A stretch of DNA of 64,000 bases from Tetrahymena elliotti 4EA (taxonomy: Eukaryota > Ciliophora > Oligohymenophorea > Hymenostomatida > Tetrahymenidae), in NCBI GenBank assembly GCA_000231825.2, contig JH720321.1:438761-502760 (forward strand), given 5' to 3'. A program made the translations under genes and the position numbers. The number at the start of each line of letters is the position of its first letter. Position 1 is the first letter of the stretch. The notes beneath the pieces were generated by a model. It saw only the letters and a program-made list of their open reading frames with translations. It searched no databases and was not told the DNA's origin. This document shows positions 52,931-64,000 of the stretch, in pieces.

Positions 52931-54001
52931 AAAATTAATATATTCAAAAACAAATTTTATTAAAATAATAAATAAGCAAATGTTCTTTAATTATATTATT
53001 TCTGTTCTCTTTTGTGTAGTCATTTAATTTGATTAAAGGCATTAATTTCATATTCTAATCTTTTCTATCAAGTCAATATTCATATCATACTCTTTCTATC
53101 ATTTTTATTTCAAATAAATTTATCATAATACAAATAAAATCCAGTTCCCTCCCTTTCATCATTTATTTTTTTATGTTTCCAGTCCATTTATTAAGAATTA
53201 AAATAAATTATTTTTAAAAATTTTTTGCAATTAAAGATGAATGATCAAATGAAATTAAATCTTCAAATTCAGCTTCTTTATTTTTTCCAATTTTTTAAAG
53301 CCAATAGTGCTAGTACGAATTAAAGAAAAACAAGTTTAATTATTCATAAAGATAATTCTTGCACCATTTTGTTTTTCCTATTATTTTTAAAAGTAAATCT
53401 TTCGGTATATTTTTCTCATACATAAAATATTATATTTTGAGTTATTTTGCAAATAGAAAACTTATTTTGAAATTAAAATGTTAATCATAGAAATAATTTT
53501 TTGTTTTTTTAATTATTTATTATGGTATATTGAGCTATTCTTTTTAAACAAAAAATATCCTTTTACATCTATAAAAAATAATTTAACTTCTTATTATTTT
53601 AAGGTTTTTTCTTAAATTTCATCAACAGTAGACTCAATTTGTATTAAAAATATTTATATGAGTATAATTAAAAGATTGTTGATCTATCATTTTTGTGTAA
53701 TTAAATATAATAATTTATCCTCAACAACAAGACATTATTTTAAGCTTAATAGATTTTTATATTAATTTCTATCATTTCCCTTTTTAAAATTATTGATTGA
53801 TTAATTAATTTGAAGAAATACACTAAATTTTTTTCATATTTAGACTTGTAAATTTGATTAAAATCAATAAATTTTTTTGTTTAAATCTGAAGAGAATTAA
53901 ATAAAAATGTGAATCCTGTATCTTTTACATTATAATAAAATAAATAAAATATAATTAATTATCACCAAAGAAAGAATTTAAAAAAATTATCATTTTTAAT
54001 T
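52931..54001. other. Intergenic, AT-rich
   Basis: 1.07 kb between CBS and the next plus-strand gene. Nothing recognised. Confidence 0.5.
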
Positions 54002-54940
54002 ATGTTCAAGTCAACCCACCTCCTTTTTTTTATTCTATTTATTATAAATACTTAAATATTTATAATCTTTGCATATACAGAGGGTAAGACCCACCCGATT
54101 TATGAACCTATCAAGAAAAGAATTTAGTAGATTATTAGAAATGAGAAATAACTAATGGAGAAAGCAGAAAAGATATTTTAAAATTATGAATAATAAACTC
54201 CTAAAGTAAAATAGATATCTGATCTAGGTGTATGTTAACAATATGCAGGATAAAAGTCTTATTGTGATCTTGAAATTTTGAATTTAATTGAAAAATTTGT
54301 AATGATTAAAATTTCATCGATTCAGTCATAGATAGATATTTTTGATAAACTAACAGTGTCATATGTAAATTTGATGAACAAAGAGTGCTCTAAGACTAAT
54401 ATTGTTTCTATTTAACCAGATAAAATTCTGCAAAATAAAAATACAATAAACTTTTAAAGTTTTAGAGAGAAAAAAAAGTAATGTCAAATTCGCTTTGCTA
54501 AAGCTTTAGCTGCATTAAATAGAGAATTTATGTGCTCAATGTGCTCTGACTATGATAAAAATTATTTTTAAAATAATTAATTCTTATTTTAATAAGAATC
54601 AATAAATGCATTTGAAAAAGAAGCTACTAACTGTATTTAATACATGTCTTAAATCTTAGGAGAGGAAATTTCCAATTTTACTAAGTGTGAATAATCTTTA
54701 CAAAATAATTAAGATCTTGAAAATAAACCTCAAAAAAATAAAATTTCAAAGGACAGGTTAGATAATAAATATAATATGATAATTGGATTAGATGGTATTA
54801 ATGCTTACTCATCTCCTTCAATTGATAAGAATATCTAAGAGAAAGTTATTTAAGTTATGAATAAACGAAGGTAGATAACTTCATCTAAAATTATTTAAAT
54901 ATTTAAGAGTATCTTAATAGTAATTCTATTTTTGTTGTGA
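54002..54940 (+). CDS. Secreted or surface-anchored Cys-containing protein, ciliate orphan
   Basis: Single-exon frame of 312 residues. The N-terminus (MFKSTHLLFFILFIINTQIF and onward to FAYTEG) is a signal peptide or signal anchor. The body is helical and rich in K, Q, N and E, with eight spaced cysteines, including CQQYAGQKSYC and the pair FMCSMCSDYDKNYF. The last 14 residues (IFKSILIVILFLL) are hydrophobic, preceded by basic and polar residues, so the C-terminus may act as a membrane anchor or GPI-attachment signal; which one I cannot tell. The frame crosses a run of eight A bases (54470-54477) without shift. Function unknown. No recognised domain; the M-C-x2-C region is the best handle for a family search. 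Confidence 0.78.
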
Positions 54941-56035
54941 TAATATTTTACAATGCTAATTTTTGTAACTAAACAGATACATTTTCAATTTAAAATACCA
55001 CATCTTTTAAAAATAAAAAAATCCGTCTCTTTATTTTTATATTTTTTATTTGATAAAATATTTATAAAACTGAAAAATATTAATTTAGAAATCATTTAAA
55101 TAAACTAGTTTTTTACTTGATATTAAAGAATGTTTCATTTGTATTATATTTTAAACTAGGTTGAATATCATGATTTTTTAGAATTTATCATAAAATATTC
55201 TCTCTTTAGTTTTTATTTCATGCTACTGTAAATAAGATGGTAGGACGATAGTGAAACTAATTATTTAAAATATTAATAAACAAGTAAAATAAATCTTGGA
55301 AAACTAGTGAATTTCATATTTTTTAAATCTTCATAATTTTTTTGATTATTGAAAAAATAGTTTGATTTTTTTGATTCATAAATTTGTAATCAATAGTTTT
55401 AAAATGATAAAATCTGATTTACTTACAAATTATTTAAAGTAAAAAAAAATATTAACTTTTCTAAACAATAATTCATTCTTTTTATGTAAAATAACAATTT
55501 AGCAAATAATTATTGCAAATATTTTTCAAATAATCAAATTTTCTTTTCAAATATTTTATTAAATTTTAAAACCCATTTTTAAACATGTTAATAAATACAA
55601 GCTCTCTTTCTCTTGTGTTTATCTGTTTTTTAAAGCCAAATTAGCTTACCCTACAAATTGATTAAAAGTAAATAAAAAAACTCAACTTAAATTTATTTAT
55701 CTCTATAAATATTAGCTTTAAGCATTTTCTCTTCTACTTCTTTGCTAATTTTTATATTTTTAATGACTTTAATGAATATAAATAATAAAATATAATTGCT
55801 GAAATAAAATAATTTTTTTTTTAAATATTTGATAATTTTAAAATAGAATGGAAGAAGACGTTTTTATTGATTGTAATACATTGAAGAAAGATATTTTTAT
55901 ACAAAAGTGAAAAGATAAGTTAGTGAAAATTAAAAGAAAGATTAATAATTAGTTTTTTTTATTTGACATAAATTCTGTTAAAATAAAATATTTTATTATG
56001 ATTATGTTTGATGATTATATTATTATATCTGTTTT
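54941..56035. other. Convergent intergenic region
   Basis: Between the ends of the plus-strand orphan and the minus-strand Q/N-rich gene. A 20-codon frame at 55849 (MEEDVFIDCNTLKKDIFIQK) is too short to call. No other signal seen. Confidence 0.5.
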
Positions 56036-58690
56036 TCATTTATTTACATTATAATGAAAACTTTAGCTATTTAACAAATGTTCTTAATTAATTTAAATTT
56101 TCATTAATTATGAATGGAATGATTGATTTACTGTTTTAGCATCAAATATCATTCTTTTTGTTCCAAGCAGTTATTTTTTTTAGTTATTTATTGAAGAGTT
56201 CAAAAGATTTTGATATTGTTATTCTTTGTAGATGTTTTCTTTATTATTATAGCTTTTGTTCTAAACAAACCCTTTTTATGTTTAGTATAGTTTATTTGTG
56301 TTGTTGCTAACATTTTCTACCCAAGATTTGTCTTTGAAGGAATTAGGATTAAAAGTACTATCCATAATGATATTTTTTTCATTATTTTTTTCTATTTTAT
56401 TTTGATCTTGATGTGAAAATTGACTGTTTTCTTTATCACAGTTTCTTTAATTTTATTTATATCCAATTTTGCTGAAGCTGAATTCTAGTTCATCTATTTT
56501 GCTCTAATTTTTTTTATAGCTACTATGAAGATTTTCTTGGCTCTTAGAATTTGAGTGCAAGAGATTTCTATTTATGTGAGAAAGAGTTGAGTTAGCTTAG
56601 GCTTATTAAGCAAGACTAGTGTCGTGCTTTTATAGGCTGTAACTTCTTCTTTTGATAATACATTTAGCTAAATGAATAGGATTTTTGTTTGTATCTAGGT
56701 TATTATAAATATTAGTTTGGCGGTATATTTTGTTATAAAGAGGGTCTTGGTTGATTTAATACAAAGTATTTTCAAGTCTTTTAATATTCTAATTTGTTTT
56801 ATTACTTTAATATTACTGTGTTAAATTTTCCTCACTTATATGAGGAGCTAAGATTATTTCTTTATTTGATTGAATAGAATAAGATCCCTATTCCTCTTAT
56901 TTAGAGTTGTCTTCAAACATTTAATCAAGCTCTCTTAATGTAACTTAGGCGTTACTTTCAAGTTTTTCCTTTAACTAATTCATAATATTATATTATTCGT
57001 TTGATTAGATTTACTAGTTATTGTGAGAATTGGGTCTAGTTTTTTTGTTAGGTATTAACATCTATCTGAACACTGCTGGAATTTTATCGTTCTAAGTAAT
57101 AAACTTTTGAAGTGAATTCTTTTGTTTAAGCTTAACTTTATTTGATTAATCATTGCTTTATTCATTTTTATTTTCAATAAAAGAATTATTTTATACAGAT
57201 TGCTACTTGAATGTTTGTAGATTGTTGAAATTTTAATCAGAGAATTGAGGTTCACATTAATCCTCTTCCATTAATTACTTTGAGAAGTTTTGAATGCTTT
57301 TTTAATCAATCAAATCAGAAAAGCAAGCTGTCTTTTATATGACATCGATTGAGGCTGAAAGGCATCTATTATCTTTTTATATAGTACTGTTTTGTTGAGA
57401 ATTTTATTTATTTATTTTTATTTGCTACATAGGTTTAGGTGGCCTTTACTTATTGGTGATTTACTGAGTCATTTAACCTTTTTTTGGGATATTGCTTACA
57501 GATTCGCTTTGAATCGATCTATTTGTGTCAATTGGAGGTATATTGTCATTTTATATTGATAAGTCATTTGGATTTAAATACAATTCAAAATTATTAACGG
57601 CATTCGAATTTTTAATTAAATCTTTCAAATTTGAAGTCTAGTTATTAACTTTATTTATGCAAAGGTTATTTGATTTTTGATTTATGCCTTCAAATATATT
57701 AAATTTAGGTGTTTAAATTTTAAAATTCTATGCATCTCTTTATTGCTACTCTTTAAAAATCATTTATGTTTGGTCTAATTTTTTTGTATTGTTGTTTACT
57801 CCATAAGTGCTGTGAGAATTTAACTTTTTAGGTATTGCCTATGATTTATTTAACCCACTATTCTAAGAATAAGTTTTAGCAGTTACTCCCAAAATGCTTA
57901 AATGCTAATTGGTGATGTGGCTAGTATTTCTTTGCTAATTAATTAAGAAGATGTCCTTTTAATTGAGATCAAAAGTATCTGATTTTCTAATTACTTAATT
58001 AGAAGGTTCCATGCTACTGTTTAATCTATCCACGCTGTACCTTACAATAGTATTCCCACTTTAATTACTATTTCTACCTTTAAATTTTAAAGTATTCATG
58101 TTATTATTAGTGTTTTCTAGCTTATCAGAGAGTTTTCCACTCTTATTTATGACTCTCAATTAATAACTTAAATCATTAACCCCTACGGTTTTGTTTGTGT
58201 CTCCTTAGGTGGAGGAGAAAAAGTCTTAAGGGAAGGCGCTGACTTTGCACTTCATAATGATTTTGCGCTTAATTCTATTATTAAAATTAGAGAAAATTAA
58301 TAATCAGTTAGCAAAAGTCAATGTGTAAATATTTGCAATTTTGAATAGAAAAATTAAGAGGTGTATTTCAATCAATTAAATTTTCACCAAAAATTAAATA
58401 AATTAGAAAGACAATTAATTCTTTAGTTAAAATATTTACTATCCTGTTGATTGAGGACTGTTTGGGTTATTGTTATTTCTCAAAATATCCATTGAGCAGT
58501 TTTGATTTTACTTTTTTTGCCTAGGCTCAGCATAATAGTTAGCCACATTATAAGAAATTCTTCTGCTATCATCAAAGCTTGTAGAATTATCATTAGGATT
58601 ATGATGATATGCACTAATATTTAATTGGCTACTTTTGTCATTAAAAGATTCCCTCAAACCTTATTAGTGAATCTGCTGTTAACTTGCCAT
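56036..58690 (-). CDS. Large Q/N-rich orphan protein, 829 residues
   Basis: Two exons on the minus strand: 58690-58440 (MASQQQIHQQGLRESFNDKS onward) and 58274-56036, joined by a 165-base intron with GTAAAT donor and AATAG acceptor, restoring one frame of 830 codons. The start lies in a run without earlier in-frame ATG. The protein is dominated by N, Q, S and K and is probably disordered, with less biased islands: KCKVSAFPQDFFSST, NTIVRYSVDRLNSSMEPSNQ and MNQLKEKLESNAQVTLRELD (a helix). Two KEN tripeptides occur (DKENS near 56430, NKENI near 56240), which elsewhere serve as degradation signals, but in such K/N-rich sequence they may be chance. No signal peptide, membrane segment or catalytic domain seen. 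Function unknown. Long antisense frames opposite it on the plus strand are shadows. Confidence 0.82.
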
Positions 58691-61257
58691 ATGGATTTCA
58701 TAGTTTTGTTTTTAGTCTGGCTTTTATTGCTGGTACTAATTACTGTTTATGTTACTTCCTTTCAAACTAAAAAGTCGTTTTGTGTTTTCTGCCGATTGCA
58801 CTCTACGTCTTTGCATATCTTATCTATTGTTTTAGACTATGTTTTTATATTTATTAATGTAATAATTATATGCTTTTATTTTAATTAGTATTTTTAATTC
58901 TTCCTTTGTATTTTTAATGATTTTCCTTAACTAGAAATCTCTATTAAAAATCAAACACAATCATAAAATAGCTATCACATATTCATTTCGCAAACAAATG
59001 TTAATATAATTTAAGATTATTCATTTATCTTTCTTTGCTCATATTAACACATCTAATTTATTTTCAAACATATGAATAACTTTCAATCATATTTTTCTTT
59101 TATAACAGCAAGTCATTCAAAAATGAATTAAAATTTAGCGAAAAAAAATTTATTCTAATCAATGTGTTTGTATCATTCAAAATTTCAAAATCTATTGAAA
59201 TCTCCTATTTAAACAGACAAATTTTCAACTCAATTATTTTCTCCATCAATAATCTCCTCCATTCATTCTTCAAATCATTTTTGAATAAAATTAACTCTCC
59301 TCAGATTCAAATCATCAAATTTAAAAACTCTACTCTCACTCAATTTAAATTTTTTTTTAGAGCACTATGAGTCATTAAAAATACATAGTAAATCTTACTT
59401 AATTCTGATTATTTCTATCCTTTATTCACCTTATTTCTAGTTTATTTTTATAATAAAATACTATAATAGAAAAAATTCTTTGCTGATTAATAAACTGATT
59501 TAATTTTTAAACTAAATTTATTAAATTAATCAATTCATTTAATTCAAAATAAAATTGCCAAAACTAATAAAAAATATATAGACTAACTACTATCAGGCCA
59601 CTTTTAATTTTCTATTTTAAATTTAATTAATCAAATTAAGTCTAAATTTGGCTTTAATACTAGTTTAAATTTTAATTCTCTAGTTTCTGTTGAATTAAAT
59701 AAGTTGCTTTAAATTATTTTATTTTTTGTGATTCCTTTTTAATTTTAATTAAAAAATTACACATTGTTTTTTTAAATATTACTTTTACAATACAATTTAA
59801 CTAAACTTATTTTTAAAATAATTTTTAAATTTCAAGTAAATTTTAAATAAAATTTTTATTTTGAATAGCAAATCAAGAAACTCAATTAAAAATATTTCAT
59901 GAATTAAACAAAACGATAATTGATAAACATTCAAAATTTTAGTTTAATATTTCATGAAAAAATCATTTTACAAATAAAATAAATATTTCAGATAAATAGC
60001 ATTTTTAAATTTAAAATGAGATTACCCTTTCCTTATTATAAAAACCCTTCTCTGCTCTTAAAATCATAAAAAGATTAGTTTTTAATTAACTTTTTGTCTT
60101 TTTTTAAACTTTAGTTAATGAAAATTATGAAAGAAAAAATTTATAAATATTAATATTAATGAAGTGTAGTAATGAAAGCCATTTAATATTATTCTAGAAT
60201 AAACTTTTTAATTTTTTATATGATTATAAAATTAAATAAAACACTTTTGTAAATTAATTGAAAAATTGAATAAAATTATTAGGAATATAAAAAAATTTGT
60301 TTTATTTATTAAGATTAGAAATTGGAAAAACTATTTATTAACAAGTAAACTATGATGTATGTGGAAATTAGATTGCTTACTTATGTTCAAATTTTGCATT
60401 TAAATTAGAGTTTTTAATTATGCATTAAAGTCAAATATTTTTAAAATCAAAATAAATTTTAACAAGTTGCTGAGTAATTTAAGAAATTCTTTGGATAAAT
60501 TATTATTATTTTGGCAGCTTTCAAGAAATCAATCAGCTAATAATTACTGATAATTTAATTAAGATGATGTGATGTATTTATTTTTTATTACAACAACAAC
60601 TATAACCTTTTTATTCTTACAAAACAATATATATCATATCATAAAACAAGATTTGAGATATTTTTAATGAAACCAAGTAATCTTTCTTGATTTGTTGTAA
60701 AAGAATTTATTTCTGAAACCCAAAAAGACATTTTTATTATTTCTACAAGTTTATTTACATTTTTCTGCTTATTTTTAATTTCTCGTAAGAAAAGAATGCA
60801 ATTTATCCCAAAAATTTTGAGAAGATGTTCTAAAATTTTTTCTCAAAATTTACAAAACCAAATTTTCTTTTCTTAAAACAAAAATCAGAAAATTTCAAGT
60901 GATGGATTATTTAAATATGAGAATGATTGAATTAAGAATTACATAGGCAGATGGATAATGATTATTTTTTTATTTCAATCAATCTAAAGACTAAATAAAA
61001 GCAAGATTTCAAAAAAAATATTGCAAAAAGTAATAATCATACAGAAAAAATAAGTTTTTGAAGTCTTACTCCTACAAAAGTAATCTTCAATTAATTTAAA
61101 ACATCAATAATAAGCCTATTTCTACTTAAGAAATTGATAAAAATTTTCATTTTAAAAATCGATTGGTGCAGATCAGAACTTTATAATAATTTATTTTTTA
61201 AATTAAAAAGAATAAATTCAATAATTCCAAAAATATATTAGCTTTACCTTACAATAA
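58691..61257. other. Long divergent intergenic region
   Basis: 2.57 kb between the divergent Q/N-rich and carbonic anhydrase genes. The part from about 58950 to 59400 is notably low in G on the plus strand (C/T-rich). Short frames at 58625-58888 and 59164-59370 have biased F/I/N/S content and no partner exons. I see no RNA gene or long repeat. Confidence 0.5.
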
Positions 61258-61974
61258 ATGAACAGTTTTAGAAAGCTTTTTAAGGGAGCAGGTTTCTCTC
61301 ACTGCTTGTAGAACAAAAGATTAACTGAGATTCAAAGATTAATTTAAAATAATGTAGAGTGGTCAAAAAAAATAGTTAAAGAAGATCCTAAATTTTTTGA
61401 TGAGCTCTCTAAATAATAAACTCCTAAATTTTTATGGATTGGTTGTTCAGATAGTAGAGTAGCTGCTGAAAGACTTACAGGAACTCAACCTGGTGAACTG
61501 TTTGTTCACAGAAATGTTGCCAATCAAATCATTCACACTGATCTTAACTGTCTTTCTGTAGTTTAATTCGCTGTTGATGTCTTAAAAGTAAAGCATGTCA
61601 TTGTTTGTGGTCATTATTCATGTGGTGGTGTAGCTGCTTCTATTACTAACCCTAGACTTGGTTTAGTTAACAACTGGATCTTGCACATTAGAGATTTATA
61701 CTTTAAGCATTAAGACTACTTAAACACTTTTGAAGGCTAAGATTAAGTTGACAGATTATGTGAAATTAATGTTGCCGAGTAGGTCTATAACCTTGGTAAC
61801 AGCACGATAATGTAAGGTGCATGGGATAGAGGGTAGCAAGTCTAAATACATGGATGGATTTATGGAGTCAAGGATGGTAGAGTGAGAGATCTCGAACTTC
61901 AAGCTTGTAGCTATGATGAACTTGCCAAAAAGTATTACTCTTACATGGGTACTTTAAAAAGAAATAAAAATTGA
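61258..61974 (+). CDS. Beta-class carbonic anhydrase
   Basis: Single-exon frame of 238 residues. It interconverts CO2 and bicarbonate using zinc. Zinc ligands and catalytic dyad are present: C63, D65 and R67 in [11 protein letters not shown], and H119 with C122 in [10 protein letters not shown]. Other family marks are [13 protein letters not shown] and [18 protein letters not shown], and the C-terminal VHGW-like strand [17 protein letters not shown]. Length is typical for compact beta-CAs of the bacterial/mitochondrial sort. The N-terminus ([20 protein letters not shown]) is basic, with no acidic residue before E24, and could be a mitochondrial presequence; this is inference. It has no introns, and codons in the core are richer in G and C than the flanks. 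Confidence 0.95.
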
Positions 61975-62871
61975 TTTATTGTATATTTTTTTTGTATGCC
62001 TTTTATTAGTTCTTAGTATTCATAAAAAATCATATTTTTGTAGTTTTTATTGTAGTAAATTCTGAAGTTTAAAAGAGTATAAAAACCATATATATCTAGG
62101 CAATTAATACTTGATTGATTTGAATTATAAAATTCTTTGATTTCTAATTAATATATTACTTACTTATTTATTTAGAAAGAATTTATTTCGATCAAATAAA
62201 ACTTTAGAGATATTTTAAATCTAAATAAATTTTATTGAAACTAAATTAAAAAGGAATTTGTTGACTCTCATCAGAAGAGAAATTTAAAAAATAATCCAAA
62301 GAAACTTATTTAGACAAATAATAAAATTTAAATTAATAACGATAGATGGTGGGGAATACAGACTTGAATACAAAAAGATATTTACTATTTTTTTGGAAAA
62401 ATAGTTTATGAAAATTGTAGATTTTTGACAAGGAATAAGATTTTTAAACATAATTAATTCAAGTATTTCCAGAATATAAAATGGTAATTTGGGGAAAATT
62501 AATTTTAAGTGATATTTTTTCTAAGAAAAATGGTAAAATAAAAAGTTTTTCAATCACATTTTCTTTTGTTTTATTTGGAATTTGATTCAGATTGCTGTTA
62601 TTATTTCAAGTTGTTTCTTATATTTTCAAAACAATAAATTATGTAAGTTAATTAAGAATTTTTATAATAGAAAGCGATTTTTATTTTTTCTAATTACAAT
62701 CAATTATTCTTTCAATATAATTCAATTTATTTAATTGTTACTATTTTTCTTATTTTTCTAAAGAGATCCTAATCTATTAAAAGAAGTATAGTGAATAGTT
62801 TTTACTTATATTTATTTAAATATAAAACTTGTAACCTTATTGGTAATTTCAAATTTAGTAGACACTTTTGA
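61975..62871. other. Intergenic, possibly including remnants of the ABCC gene start
   Basis: Mostly AT-rich noncoding sequence. From about 62764 a frame (KRSIVNSFYLYLFKYKTCNL) runs in phase with the downstream ABCC-like frame but is cut by TGA at 62869-62871. It may be a broken upstream exon or chance. Confidence 0.4.
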
Positions 62872-64000
62872 GCTCTTTTTTTTGATTAATTCTTAAGATA
62901 AGGAGTTTTCTTCTTTTTTTAAATTTGCTAGTGTTATTGATGTAAATATTATCTATATCTATATAAGCTAAAATATAAAAAGTTTTACTGAATATAAGTA
63001 AAATCATTTTCAGAAAGTTTAAAAAAGATTAAATAAAAATAGTAATCTTCTTTTTAGTAATTTAAATGGATTATTAAAATATGGAGATACTTTAAAAATT
63101 CATAAAAAATAAAAAAATTCTGATTTGTAAATTTATGTTGACCACTCTACAAATGCATCAATTTAAGCTTAAAGATTGAATCATTTTTTTAAGGAGAATG
63201 AGAAAAATTTTTAATAAAACAAATTTAATTTAAAAAAGATATTCATGCTAATAACAGGAAAGACTTTCTTCAAAGGACTTATTGTATCTATTTTTATGGA
63301 GCTTATGATTCCTTTAGGAATCTAATTGCTAGATGAGATAACAAATTACTTAAAAGATGAGAAATATGGAAATAAGTACATTTTTCTCTTTTATCCATTT
63401 GGTATAGTTATCTCATTTACTTTGAGAAATATTTTATATGGATAAAACGAATGAGCTTAATGTGTTTGGTAAGCATAAATTAAATCTATGTTATAATATT
63501 TAGTATTTAGAAAGTCTATGAGAATTAAAAATTATGCTAAGAAACATAAAGTAAGTGATAAATAACAATCGTAAAGTGATTAAGTTGCTAATAGTGATAG
63601 TGAAATAGAAGACTAAGGTGATGTTGAAGATTATAATGATAATAATGAAAAAAATACAATTCTTAATGAAGACATAGAATAATTAGGGTAACTTTATTGG
63701 GGATATATCTAAACAGTCATTTAATCGTAGGCTCTACTCTGATTTAAATATATAATAAAATTGGATATTCATTTATTAAAGGAATTATTATTTTAGTATC
63801 TGCCTTTGTAGTTAATTTTTTTTAGGATAAATTTTTGAGGTAAATTTAATTTATTAATTTCAAATAAAATAGTTTCTTATTTTAAATATTTTAGTTTTAC
63901 CACATTGCTTTGATTAAATGAGGGAATCAACAGATTCTAGAATATAATTAACAAAAGATGTAATAGAAGGAATAAAAAGCATCAAATTTCTATGATGGGA
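62872..64000 (+). pseudogene. Disabled ABCC/MRP-type ABC transporter, N-terminal part, runs off the window
   Basis: The frame reads LLFSNLNGLLKYGDTLKIH, then HSTNASIQAQRLNHFFKENE and the first membrane helices (FFKGLIVSIFMELMIPLGIQ; YIFLFYPFGIVISFTLRNIL), matching the start of the transmembrane domain of MRP-like transporters. An in-frame TGA at 63452-63454 interrupts between NILYGQNE and AQCVWQAQIKSMLQYLVFRK. Coding then continues through an acidic Q/D-rich insert to LYWGYIQTVIQSQALL, where the frame shifts (about 63735-63745) into YNKIGYSFIKGIIILVSAFV. After a probable intron, DVIEGIKSIKFL is followed by TGA (63993-63995) just where the family has a serine or alanine before TRP-GLU. Three lesions in conserved stretches argue for a pseudogene; assembly error is the alternative. 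The ATP-binding half lies outside the window. Confidence 0.7.

Noticed and set aside
55849..55911. 20-codon frame starting MEEDVFIDC
   Set aside because: Too short, with no in-phase continuation after plausible splice sites.
57560..58440. Protein-like plus-strand frames (for example around 58030-58310)
   Set aside because: They contain TGA and change frame, whereas the minus strand carries one continuous 830-codon gene through the same bases, so these are antisense shadows.
58625..59370. Two short plus-strand frames (58625-58888 and 59164-59370)
   Set aside because: The first overlaps the start of the minus-strand Q/N-rich gene; the second is a C/T-rich chance frame with many TGAs in the flanks.
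63452..63454. TGA read as selenocysteine or as a reassigned codon
   Set aside because: The family has no cysteine at this site, a nearby frameshift also breaks the gene, and other genes in the window stop at TGA.
1..64000. tRNA genes, telomeric C4A2 repeats, chromosome-breakage 15-mer, CRISPR array, transposase
   Set aside because: Looked for by eye on both strands and none found; a covariance-model or motif scan would be the decisive test.

Overview
The window is ciliate nuclear DNA, most like a Tetrahymena macronuclear chromosome. It is very AT-rich, introns are short AT-rich GT...AG segments, and every recognisable gene reads through TAA and TAG as glutamine and ends at TGA (genetic code 6). 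Reading with the standard code breaks almost every gene, so all coordinates and protein lengths here use code 6. I saw no telomere repeats, tRNA, rRNA, CRISPR array or transposase.

Layout, left to right: the 3' end of a gene with an FHA-like domain (1-770); a small secreted 14-cysteine protein (1289-1735, +); a very large surface protein with a beta-helix ectodomain and C-terminal membrane bundle (about 2745-11834, -); an ULK-like protein kinase (13372-15545, +); a nucleoredoxin-like protein with an altered active site (16227-16808, +); an EEF1AKMT4/METTL13-like methyltransferase with seven exons (17290-18277, +); a possible tiny gene (19304-19559, +); a secreted protein with a betagamma-crystallin-like C-terminus (20673-21599, -); a weakly supported multi-exon gene (22734-23650, +); and a leucine-rich-repeat gene of many small exons (24154-27163, +).

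The centre holds two microtubule motors facing tail to tail: a kinesin-7-like motor with a long Q/N/S tail (27772-32351, +) and the intraflagellar-transport dynein heavy chain DYH2/DYNC2H1 (32865-48756, -), a gene of nearly 16 kb with about 37 introns.

The right third contains a possible 85-residue orphan (50417-50750, +); cystathionine beta-synthase with a human-like haem-ligand pair (50911-52930, +); a secreted Cys-containing orphan (54002-54940, +); an 829-residue Q/N-rich orphan hidden on the minus strand (56036-58690); a beta-carbonic anhydrase (61258-61974, +); and a decayed ABCC-type transporter running off the right edge (62872-64000, +), with in-frame TGAs at conserved positions and a frameshift.

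There is no operon logic, as expected for a ciliate. Ciliary transport is the one shared theme, through DYH2 and possibly the neighbouring kinesin. The most unusual items are the thioredoxin-fold protein lacking its resolving cysteine, the enlarged switch-II region of the kinesin, the regular CX3C protein, the CBS haem motif and the ABCC pseudogene.
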